The notes under the pieces: generated by a model
What the model was told of the DNA's origin: nothing
What the model saw: only the letters and a program-made list of their open reading frames with translations
Databases searched by the model: none
Source of the DNA: Maridesulfovibrio ferrireducens
Lineage (GTDB): Bacteria; Desulfobacterota; Desulfovibrionia; Desulfovibrionales; Desulfovibrionaceae
Direction of reading: 5' to 3'
Length of the DNA stretch: 64,000 bases
Assembly: GCF_900101105.1 (NCBI RefSeq)
Contig: NZ_FNGA01000001.1
Span: forward strand, 310,001 to 374,000
Shown: positions 9,622-16,681 of the stretch, one piece after another
How positions within the stretch are numbered: the first letter of the stretch is position 1
Layout: each line of letters begins with the position of its first letter
Position numbers and translations under genes: made by a program

Positions 9622-9865
9622 TCAGCGGACCCCTTTTGTCGCCCTCCGCATTATTTGATTCACACTGACATTCCGGTGCTATACGCGCCTTTGCAGCTTG
9701 CAGACACATACGTAAACAAAAGCGGGAACCATGCCCTTGGCCCGCTCCGAAACGAGTTAAAATTTCTTCTCCGGCACGATCAAGAGCTTCTGAAATCGAG
9801 GCTCCGTCAGACCTGAAAGACTGCGCCTTTCTTCTTACCAATTCTTCCAGCAACATGGTGTTCAT
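9596..9865 (-). CDS. Small hypothetical protein with cysteine-bearing C-terminus
   Basis: An 89-residue protein starting MNTMLLEELVRRKAQSF. The ATG at 9865 has GGGAGG six bases upstream, an excellent ribosome site, which is the main reason to believe it. The first half is helical and charged. The second half has four cysteines (RFCLRMCLQAA, then ECQCES) that could hold a metal or form disulfides. It converges on yjbQ and the two genes overlap tail to tail by 26 bases. No family is recognised. Confidence 0.6.
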   Translation of the reverse strand: MNTMLLEELVRRKAQSFRSDGASISEALDRAGEEILTRFGAGQGHGSRFCLRMCLQAAKARIAPECQCESNNAEGDKRGPLINHSTLAI

Positions 9866-9925
9866 CAAACGCCTCCCATAGGTAGAAGTAGAAACATAAG
9901 TTGTGATGCAATTATCAATCCTTCA

Positions 9926-9954
9926 TTGCCGTCTGAAAACAAAGAAGGTACAAT
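9926..9954 (+). promoter_or_regulatory. Sigma-70-type promoter for DUF4389-phosphatase operon
   Basis: TTGCCG at 9926-9931 and TACAAT at 9949-9954 are separated by exactly 17 bases. The expected start near 9961 leaves a leader of about 95 bases before the ATG at 10056. No competing promoter of this quality is seen in the gap. Confidence 0.5.
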
Positions 9955-10055
9955 CTATTGCAAAACAGATTGCATAGAATCTCGGAGATAGTTTTAATCT
10001 AACACTTTTAATAACCTTTTGTGAACTTTTTTTATAAAAGGATGCAGGAATAAAT

Positions 10056-10370
10056 ATGGACAACTTCACAGATCTTAAAAACAGCCGTTTTGACATACTG
10101 AAACGTTTACTAAGAACCATTGTTTGTATGGTCGCTTTTGAGCTGGTCAGACTCCTGCTTCAAGCAGTAGTTCTGTTTCAATATGCCTACCTGCTAATAT
10201 TGGGAAAATCTTCCGCCCCCCTGCGCAGATTCGGAAACAGACTCAGCACCTACACATATCAACTATTACGCTACGCAACATTAAACGATAATATGAAACC
10301 TTTCCCGTTTTCCGATCTGCCCGAGACTACAAGGTGTGAACCTTCTGTTTCCAGAATAGACTTCTCCTAA
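10056..10370 (+). CDS. DUF4389 family membrane protein
   Basis: A 104-residue protein that fits the DUF4389 pattern: a hydrophobic stretch (residues about 20-52, VCMVAFELVRLLLQAVVLFQ), then LGKSSAPLRRFGNRLSTYTYQ, and the terminal motif MKPFPFSDLP. One or two membrane helices are expected. The function of this family is unknown. Only 13 bases separate it from the following SpoIIE-type phosphatase, so the pair is likely a transcription unit and may sit together at the membrane. Confidence 0.8.
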   Translation: MDNFTDLKNSRFDILKRLLRTIVCMVAFELVRLLLQAVVLFQYAYLLILGKSSAPLRRFGNRLSTYTYQLLRYATLNDNMKPFPFSDLPETTRCEPSVSRIDFS

Positions 10371-10383
10371 AATTTAAAGAGCT

Positions 10384-12522
10384 ATGAGCATACGTACAAA
10401 ACTATTCACGCTACTGCTGGCCTTCAGTCTGGTCCCGCTTCTGGTTGTATCCATCATCAGCAGGCAGGGGATTCTCAATCTCGGACAGACCCAGTCCGAA
10501 AGACTGCGCTCCGGCATGATCAACATCCTCCAGGGTGAAATGCGCCAATCCGCAATGGATTCTGCCAAACTGGTACAACAGCAGGCAGTCTCCCTCGAAT
10601 TCGCGCTGAAAGCCATTGTAGCGGAATCTGAAGATGTACTGAATGACCCTGTAAACGGACTGCCCGAAGTCTTTTTTTCAGAGGACTTTAAAACAAAAGG
10701 TAAACAGCCTTTTGATCTGGCCCCATCAGATCAATATTTTAAAATTAATGAATCAGGTTTGCGGACACCTTCTTCAATAAGCCTCGAAGAGCCTGTATTC
10801 TTTTTCCCAAATGGCAAACAAAGCCTAAAAAAAGATCAGAATATTGCAAGGCTGAACCTTTTAAAACCTGAGCTTAAATCTTTTTTTGCAGAAGCTGGAA
10901 CATCTCTGCACCGTATTTATATCACTCTTAATTCAGGTCTGCACATGGCATACCCGGGCCACGGCAATTATCCTGCAGACTATGATCCGCGTAAAAGATC
11001 ATGGTTCACAAAAGCCATCGAGACTAATCACCTTGTATGGGACAGATTTATCGACGTAAGCACAGGACAGCAGGTCTACACTATTTCTATGCCTATTAAA
11101 GGCAGAGGCGGCAAAATTTTGGGAGTTGCGGCAATCGACATTCAGTTGGTTGAAATGCTGCGTAAAAATGACCTGTCATCACAATGGTCTTCTGCAATTC
11201 AAGCTTTTGTGGTGGGTCCGGCAATCTCAAACGGCGAAGCAAAGCTTCGAATTTGGGCTGAAGCAGGACATGAACAAAAATCTATTTCGTGGCGTGCCCA
11301 ACTTCCAAACGATATCAAGTTTTTGCAATCCACAAATCAAGCAAAACTGGCTAAAACGACACAGGATATTTTAAACGGGAAATCCGATGTAATAAGAATG
11401 CCCCACAACGGAATTGATTCCGTCTGGGCTTACGCGCCGTTCAGAGGACAGGGCAGTTATGTACTAATTGTTCCTGAACAGGTCATAACAGAAATACCGG
11501 ATGCCGCAGCAGAACAAACTCTGGATCTCAGCCAGAACCTTTACCTTGCAGTAGGAACTGCGGCTTTTATTATTCTGGTTTTGGTTGCGCTTGTTGCCTA
11601 CTTAGGAAGTAAAAAAATCATCGGACCTCTGATTCTTATGACCAATGCGGCAAAAAAAATTGCTGATGGTGACCTTTCAGTACACGTGGACATTAACACC
11701 CGCGATGAACGGCAAACCCTTGCCGATGCTTTTAATTCGATGATTCCTAAACTTCAAGATCATCTGCGTATAAGTAAATCAATGGAACTTGCTCAGGAAG
11801 TTCATAATAATCTGCTGCCCGAAATTTCGCCCCAAATTGCCGGACTGGACCTTTCTGGTATCAGCATTTCCTGCGATGAAACCGGAGGAGATTACTTTGA
11901 TTACTATAAGGTCACAGCTGACGGCGGAACAGGGATACTGGTAGGTGATGTAACAGGACACGGAGTTTCGGCGGCGCTGCTCATGGCAACAGGCCGTGCG
12001 CATCTCAAACACGCATCAACGCACAACGGCCCCCTTCCCGAAAGAATTGCCGACGTTAACAAATTGCTCTGTCACGATATAGGAGTTACCGGAAGATTCA
12101 TGACTCTTTTCTGCATGGAAATTTCACCGGATAACTCTACAGCCACTTACGTCAGAGCCGGTCATGATCCAGCCATGATCTACACTCCTGCCACAGGTGA
12201 AAAAAAAGAACTTATCGGCGACCCCATGCTCGCTCTCGGCATCTTTGAAGAAAGCGAGTATGAAGAATACAAAGTTAATCTCTCGCAAGGTGAAATCATA
12301 TTCATCGGCACAGACGGCATATGGGAAGCCCGTAACAGCGATAACGAAATGTTCGGTAGACAAAGACTTGACGATCTGATTATGAAAAGCTCCGCGAAAC
12401 CTGCATCTGAAATTCAAAACGAAATAATCAATGCTGTCGTTGAATTTCAAGACGGCATGGAACAGGAAGACGACATAACTCTTGTCATTATCAAAGTTAA
12501 CCAACTGAATTGCGAGTCGTAA
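10384..12522 (+). CDS. Membrane sensor serine phosphatase (Cache-HAMP-SpoIIE)
   Basis: A 712-residue receptor-type protein. Transmembrane helix one is at about 7-27; a periplasmic double-Cache-like sensor spans about 30-380 (note DPRKRSWFTKA and GGKILGVAAIDI); helix two is 386-408; a HAMP linker is about 409-462; and a PP2C/SpoIIE (RsbU-like) phosphatase runs 475-712. Metal-binding aspartates are seen in GGDYFDYY (near 503) and GDVTGHG (521-527), with GTDGIWEAR near the end. Such proteins dephosphorylate anti-anti-sigma factors in partner-switching pathways. No anti-sigma or STAS gene is adjacent, so the target is unknown. The ligand cannot be predicted. Confidence 0.92.
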   Translation: MSIRTKLFTLLLAFSLVPLLVVSIISRQGILNLGQTQSERLRSGMINILQGEMRQSAMDSAKLVQQQAVSLEFALKAIVAESEDVLNDPVNGLPEVFFSEDFKTKGKQPFDLAPSDQYFKINESGLRTPSSISLEEPVFFFPNGKQSLKKDQNIARLNLLKPELKSFFAEAGTSLHRIYITLNSGLHMAYPGHGNYPADYDPRKRSWFTKAIETNHLVWDRFIDVSTGQQVYTISMPIKGRGGKILGVAAIDIQLVEMLRKNDLSSQWSSAIQAFVVGPAISNGEAKLRIWAEAGHEQKSISWRAQLPNDIKFLQSTNQAKLAKTTQDILNGKSDVIRMPHNGIDSVWAYAPFRGQGSYVLIVPEQVITEIPDAAAEQTLDLSQNLYLAVGTAAFIILVLVALVAYLGSKKIIGPLILMTNAAKKIADGDLSVHVDINTRDERQTLADAFNSMIPKLQDHLRISKSMELAQEVHNNLLPEISPQIAGLDLSGISISCDETGGDYFDYYKVTADGGTGILVGDVTGHGVSAALLMATGRAHLKHASTHNGPLPERIADVNKLLCHDIGVTGRFMTLFCMEISPDNSTATYVRAGHDPAMIYTPATGEKKELIGDPMLALGIFEESEYEEYKVNLSQGEIIFIGTDGIWEARNSDNEMFGRQRLDDLIMKSSAKPASEIQNEIINAVVEFQDGMEQEDDITLVIIKVNQLNCES

Positions 12523-12523
12523 C

Positions 12524-12781
12524 ATGGAAAACAGTTTCAAATTTTTTAGAAATCACCAATGCCGTTATTTCCCCTGTCACGAAGTAGAAAACGACTTCGA
12601 ATTCAACTGCATGTTCTGCTTCTGTCCGCTTTATCATCTGAAAGATTGCGGAGGAAAACCTGAGATCAAAAACGGTATCAAGAGCTGTTCGAACTGCACA
12701 CTCCCACACCGTCCCGAAGGTTATGATTATATCATCAGCAAGTTGAAAGAAAAGAGAGAGCAGAGTAAGGAGACAGCATGA
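12524..12781 (+). CDS. Cysteine-rich small protein
   Basis: An 85-residue protein starting one base after the phosphatase stop. It holds eight cysteines in the first 60 residues, arranged as CRYFPCHE, CMFCFCPLYHLKDCGG and CSNCTLPH, consistent with the Pfam cysteine-rich small domain (PF04071) found in anaerobes. A zinc or iron-sulfur site is likely. It overlaps the next gene by four bases (ATGA), so it is translationally coupled to the AMMECR1 protein. The biochemical role of this family is not known; pairing with cobalamin-related genes has been noticed in other genomes, though that is from memory. Confidence 0.82.
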   Translation: MENSFKFFRNHQCRYFPCHEVENDFEFNCMFCFCPLYHLKDCGGKPEIKNGIKSCSNCTLPHRPEGYDYIISKLKEKREQSKETA

Positions 12782-13335
12782 CAGATGAATTCAGTTTCTC
12801 AATCAGTGATGAAGAAAAAGATTACCTTAAAGAACTCGTAAAACTGAGCATCGTCAGTAAACTGCGGGACGGGCAGGAACAGGAAATACCGGAGCCGCCG
12901 ACAGCTCATCTGAAAGAAAGTCTCGGGGCTTTCGTTACCCTGAAACTTGTCGGACATCTTCGCGGCTGTATCGGTAATGTTCAAGGAAGCGGACCGCTCT
13001 ACAAAACAGTTTGGAATATGGCCCGCGCGGCAGCATTTGAAGACACCAGATTTCCGACGCTCACTCTAGGTGAGTACGAAAAGCTGGACTATGAAATTTC
13101 AATTCTAAGCCCTCTAAGCGTTTGCCCGGACACTGATCAAATAGAGATAGGAAAACACGGTCTAATCATGCAAAGAGGCAGAAATACGGGACTACTATTG
13201 CCGCAGGTTGCCGTTGAATGGAAGTGGAATCGTCAGCAGTTTTTAGCTCAAACTTGCCAGAAAGCCGGAATGAAACCTACGGCATGGCAGGATGAAGCCA
13301 CCACCATATTTTGGTTTGAAGCTGTAGTTTTTTAG
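12778..13335 (+). CDS. AMMECR1-domain protein (AmmeMemoRadiSam system protein A)
   Basis: A 185-residue AMMECR1 protein. Hallmarks are GAFVTLKLVGHLRGCIGNVQ near residues 50-70, the DTRFPTLTLGEYEKLDYEISILSPL segment split over the middle, and GLIMQRGRNTGLLLPQVA. AAGGAGA seven bases upstream supports the ATG. In many genomes this domain is found with a Memo protein and a radical SAM enzyme; neither is adjacent here. Recent views connect the set to protein or RNA modification, but the reaction is not settled. It forms the end of the four-gene unit starting at 10056. Confidence 0.88.
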   Translation: MTDEFSFSISDEEKDYLKELVKLSIVSKLRDGQEQEIPEPPTAHLKESLGAFVTLKLVGHLRGCIGNVQGSGPLYKTVWNMARAAAFEDTRFPTLTLGEYEKLDYEISILSPLSVCPDTDQIEIGKHGLIMQRGRNTGLLLPQVAVEWKWNRQQFLAQTCQKAGMKPTAWQDEATTIFWFEAVVF

Positions 13336-13349
13336 GGGAGTTTATAACC

Positions 13350-14255
13350 TCAGGCGCGATCCAGTAATATTTCCATGAAATCAAGTTCCATGGACAGCAT
13401 TTCCCAATCTTTTTTGCGCAGCCATTCGGACAGCCATGCAAAACGCAGTGCCGGAATGAAATAAGGGAGCATTGCAAAGCTTTCCGGGGCAATATCAGTG
13501 TCGCGCTTGAGATTTTTCATAAAAGCCGGAATCAGCCCCGAATCAAATGCATCAGGATTCTCAAAAGCCACGCACCCGACCATATTTGCCACGTCATATA
13601 TTTCAGGACGCATATCTGAAAATTCCCAGTCTATTACTGCGCCGACAGTTTTGCCTTTCCACAAGACATTAAGCGGATGAAAATCCCCGTGACAAAAAGC
13701 TGTCGGCAATGATGGAAACTTTTCCATCTCAGGAAACAATTTTTCGCAAATAGGTTCCAGCCTTTCAAAAACTTTCGGCTCACGCTCAGAAATAGTTTTG
13801 ACCAATGTGGTTGCATACTCCAGCAAATCAAAAGGGACAGCCCCTTTCTCGAAGGTTTTACCCTTCCCATGCTCCCGCAATGAGCAAAGAAATTCAGCAA
13901 GAACCTCACCTCTTTCCGCTTCATGAATAAACTCGGGCCGCGGCAATTCATCTGATTCATAATATGGTGAAAGCTGCCAAGGAAAACCCATGATATCGGC
14001 GATATAAGAATCATCATCAGTCAGTTGATATAGCAATAGTTTATCAAGACCTGAATCGTGAAGGGATTGTAAATTACGCGCAATGGCTGAGCGACTCTCA
14101 ATCTGTTTAGTCGCAATACGTTCCATCAACCATAAATTGTTATTGGTATCTTCTATGACTGAGCGGGATATAGCTCTTTCAGGACTGCCCGGAATATTCT
14201 TTTCAGTATGGCGGCGAAGAGTTTTCCGCGCCCAAGGTTCAAGCGGGTCGAGCAT
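13350..14255 (-). CDS. Aminoglycoside/choline kinase-like phosphotransferase
   Basis: A 301-residue protein of the APH/choline-kinase fold. The catalytic loop is CHGDFHPLNVLW and the metal-binding motif is AVIDWEFSDMRPE, both about two thirds along, as the fold requires. The front half is less conserved and a glycine loop is not obvious, which is usual in the homoserine kinase-like branch. Likely a small-molecule kinase rather than a resistance determinant; substrate unknown. AGGAG precedes the ATG at 14255. It is 18 bases downstream of purN in the same direction. Confidence 0.8.
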   Translation of the reverse strand: MLDPLEPWARKTLRRHTEKNIPGSPERAISRSVIEDTNNNLWLMERIATKQIESRSAIARNLQSLHDSGLDKLLLYQLTDDDSYIADIMGFPWQLSPYYESDELPRPEFIHEAERGEVLAEFLCSLREHGKGKTFEKGAVPFDLLEYATTLVKTISEREPKVFERLEPICEKLFPEMEKFPSLPTAFCHGDFHPLNVLWKGKTVGAVIDWEFSDMRPEIYDVANMVGCVAFENPDAFDSGLIPAFMKNLKRDTDIAPESFAMLPYFIPALRFAWLSEWLRKKDWEMLSMELDFMEILLDRA

Positions 14256-14273
14256 TGCTACTCCTATGAAATA

Positions 14274-14957
14274 TTAAAATCCTTCTTCCAAAGGCGGATT
14301 AATCAGACAGGGAAAATCTGCATTCAATTCAGCTTTAACAACATTTGCAGAAGCGAGTTTTACAAATCGTCCTTCGAGACTGAGCCTTCCTTCTGCCAGC
14401 CACTTTGTAGCCTGCGGCAGAACTCTGTGCTCAACTTGCAAAATGCGTTCGGTCAGAGTTTCAACATCTTCACCGGGCATGGCCGGAACTGCGGCCTGAA
14501 TAATGATCGCCCCGTGATCCATTTTTTCGTCTACAAAATGAACGGTGCAACCTGAAATTTGAACCCCATATTCGGACGCTTCGACCTGACCGCCTGCACC
14601 TGCAAAACTAGGTAACAGCGCAGGATGAATATTAATAATTTTACCGGGGAAAGCACTTAAAAAAACAGGAGTAATGATGCGCATGAATCCAGCCATAACG
14701 ATGGCTTCGACACCTGCATCCTTTAAAACACGCACCATTTCACCGTCGAAATCTTCACGGCTGCTATAATCTTTATGGCTGAGAGTACAGGTAGGTATGG
14801 AATGCTTTTTAGCACGTTCAAGACCATAAGCTCCGGCTCTATTCGAAAGAACCATTTTGATATCGACATCAAGTGTTCCGTCTTCCACCTTATCAATTAA
14901 GGCCTGAAGATTGGAACCTCCGCCGGAAATAAGTACAGCAATTGGTAATTTGCTCAC
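14274..14957 (-). CDS. purN: Phosphoribosylglycinamide formyltransferase
   Basis: Transfers a formyl group from 10-formyl-THF to GAR in purine synthesis. Motifs are AVLISGGGSNLQALID at the start, IINIHPALLPSFAGA with the catalytic His, and GCTVHFVDEKMDHGAIIIQ with the catalytic Asp. I chose the GTG at 14957 (MSKLPIAVL): GGAG is seven bases upstream. A TTG six codons further upstream would also keep the frame but lacks a ribosome site. The protein is 227 residues. It is followed by the phosphotransferase gene. Confidence 0.92.
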   Translation of the reverse strand: MSKLPIAVLISGGGSNLQALIDKVEDGTLDVDIKMVLSNRAGAYGLERAKKHSIPTCTLSHKDYSSREDFDGEMVRVLKDAGVEAIVMAGFMRIITPVFLSAFPGKIINIHPALLPSFAGAGGQVEASEYGVQISGCTVHFVDEKMDHGAIIIQAAVPAMPGEDVETLTERILQVEHRVLPQATKWLAEGRLSLEGRFVKLASANVVKAELNADFPCLINPPLEEGF

Positions 14958-15100
14958 AGCAGCACTCCAAAGCAATTAAGAATAGATGATTTCGCTTTCA
15001 GCTGGACCAAAGGAGATAATCCCCTTTGGAAACCCTATCAGTAAAAAAAGGATTCTTGCCTCTAGCCCCACTAAAAAGCAATTTAAATCGCCGGAGGCAT

Positions 15101-15130
15101 AAAAAAAGGAGGAGCAAATGCTCCTCCTTG
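15101..15130 (-). terminator. Terminator of cobA-hemD gene
   Basis: A perfect ten-base stem (AAGGAGGAGC/GCTCCTCCTT) with an AAAT loop, followed on the minus strand by seven T's. It lies just past the hemD stop codon, upstream of purN. Confidence 0.88.
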
Positions 15131-15135
15131 GTAAT

Positions 15136-16650
15136 TTACTCTGCGGATTCTTTGACCAGTTCGTCGACCAGTCCGGGAATCGTGTACTCTTCTGGCTGAA
15201 TATCCGGCTCAAACCCGAACCCTTCGAGGGTCTTGGTTGTGATAGGCCCGATACAGGCTATTTTAACTGAATCTTTGAATTTGTGAAACTGCTCAGGCTC
15301 AACAAGGTTGAAAAAGTTCTCAACCGTGCTGGAGCTGGTGAAAGTGAGATAATTAATTTTACCGCTTTCAAGAGCTTCCAAGATTGGAGCTGGATCATTT
15401 TCAGAAAGACCTGTTTCGTAAACAGGCAGAATCTGAACATGTGCTCCGGCTTTTTCAAGTTCCTGAGGCAAAACTTCACGCGCAATCAAAGCTCTTGGGA
15501 TCAGAACTTTCTTGCCCTTAACTCCTCTTTCGAGAAGCCCTTCAACAACACCTTCTGCAATATACTTTTCAGGTACAAAGTCAGGCTTGATACCTTTTGC
15601 GACAAGCGCAGCAGCCGTTGCAGGTCCGATTGCGGCAATCTGGAGCCCGGCAAAAACACGAGCATCGAGACCGCTTTCATCAAGCTGCTTGAAGAAATGT
15701 TTCACACCATTGACGGATGTGAATATTAGCCAGTCCCAATCGGAAAGCGAACTGATAGCTTTCTGAACAGGCGCATAATCAGCCATAGGCATAATTGTGA
15801 TGGTAGGGAATTCATGAACACATGCACCCAGTTTGCCGAGAGTGGAAACAAGTCCGCTCGACTGTTCACGTGCGCGGGTGACAACAACCCCTTTACCAAG
15901 CAGAGGTTTCTTTTCGAACCAGCCAAGTTTGTCATGCAGAGAACAAACTCCGCCGACAATAATGATGGAAGGAGCTTTAAATTTACGATTCGCGGCTTCT
16001 TCTGCAACATTTTCAAGAGTGGAAACAAAACTCTGCTGATTACAGCGAGTTCCCCAGCGAACAAGGGCAACAGGAGTTTCGGGATCGCGTCCGTTGCTGA
16101 TCAGATTTTCAGCAATCATGGGCAGATTTTTAACGCCCATGTAGAAAACTAAAGTGCTGTTGGACTTAGCATAAACTTCCCAGTTATGACCGGACTTCTC
16201 CTTGGTAGGATCTTCGTGTCCGGTGATAAAACAAACGGAAGTAGTAAAATCTCTGTGAGTAACGGGAATTCCGGCATAAGCAGCAGCGGCAACACCAGCG
16301 GTGATACCGGGAATTACTTCAAACTTAATTCCAGCTTCGACAAGCTCTTCAGCTTCTTCTCCGCCGCGTCCGAAAACGTAAGGATCGCCGCCTTTGAGAC
16401 GGGCAATGACTTTGCCTTCTTTCGCTTTTTTAACGATAAGCTCGTTAATTTTATCCTGCGGAAGAGTATGGTCGCCGCCTTTTTTACCTACATAAAGAAT
16501 TTCTGCGCCTTCTTTGCAGTAAGAAATAAATTCTTTATTTGCCAGATAATCATAAATAAGGACATCTGCACATTCCAGAATTTCCTTGGCTTTAACTGTC
16601 AGCAGACCGGGGTCTCCGGGACCCGCACCGATGAGATATACTATGCCCAT
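15136..16650 (-). CDS. cobA-hemD: Uroporphyrinogen-III C-methyltransferase / uroporphyrinogen-III synthase fusion
   Basis: A 504-residue bifunctional enzyme. Residues 1-245 are the SAM-dependent methyltransferase that makes precorrin-2: YLIGAGPGDPGLLTVKA, VGKKGGDHTLPQ and RLKGGDPYVFGRGGEEAEEL are all intact. Residues 250-504 are HemD, which closes hydroxymethylbilane to uroporphyrinogen III; its GVVVTRAREQSSGLVSTL start and LTFTSSSTVENFFNL segment are typical. It feeds siroheme, heme d1/alternative heme and cobalamin synthesis, so it supplies the corrin enzymes encoded at 3508-9217. AGGA lies upstream of the ATG. The valS gene is 31 bases upstream in the same direction, suggesting co-transcription. 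Confidence 0.95.
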   Translation of the reverse strand: MGIVYLIGAGPGDPGLLTVKAKEILECADVLIYDYLANKEFISYCKEGAEILYVGKKGGDHTLPQDKINELIVKKAKEGKVIARLKGGDPYVFGRGGEEAEELVEAGIKFEVIPGITAGVAAAAYAGIPVTHRDFTTSVCFITGHEDPTKEKSGHNWEVYAKSNSTLVFYMGVKNLPMIAENLISNGRDPETPVALVRWGTRCNQQSFVSTLENVAEEAANRKFKAPSIIIVGGVCSLHDKLGWFEKKPLLGKGVVVTRAREQSSGLVSTLGKLGACVHEFPTITIMPMADYAPVQKAISSLSDWDWLIFTSVNGVKHFFKQLDESGLDARVFAGLQIAAIGPATAAALVAKGIKPDFVPEKYIAEGVVEGLLERGVKGKKVLIPRALIAREVLPQELEKAGAHVQILPVYETGLSENDPAPILEALESGKINYLTFTSSSTVENFFNLVEPEQFHKFKDSVKIACIGPITTKTLEGFGFEPDIQPEEYTIPGLVDELVKESAE

Positions 16651-16681
16651 ATATACATCCTGTTTTTTATAACTATCGTGG

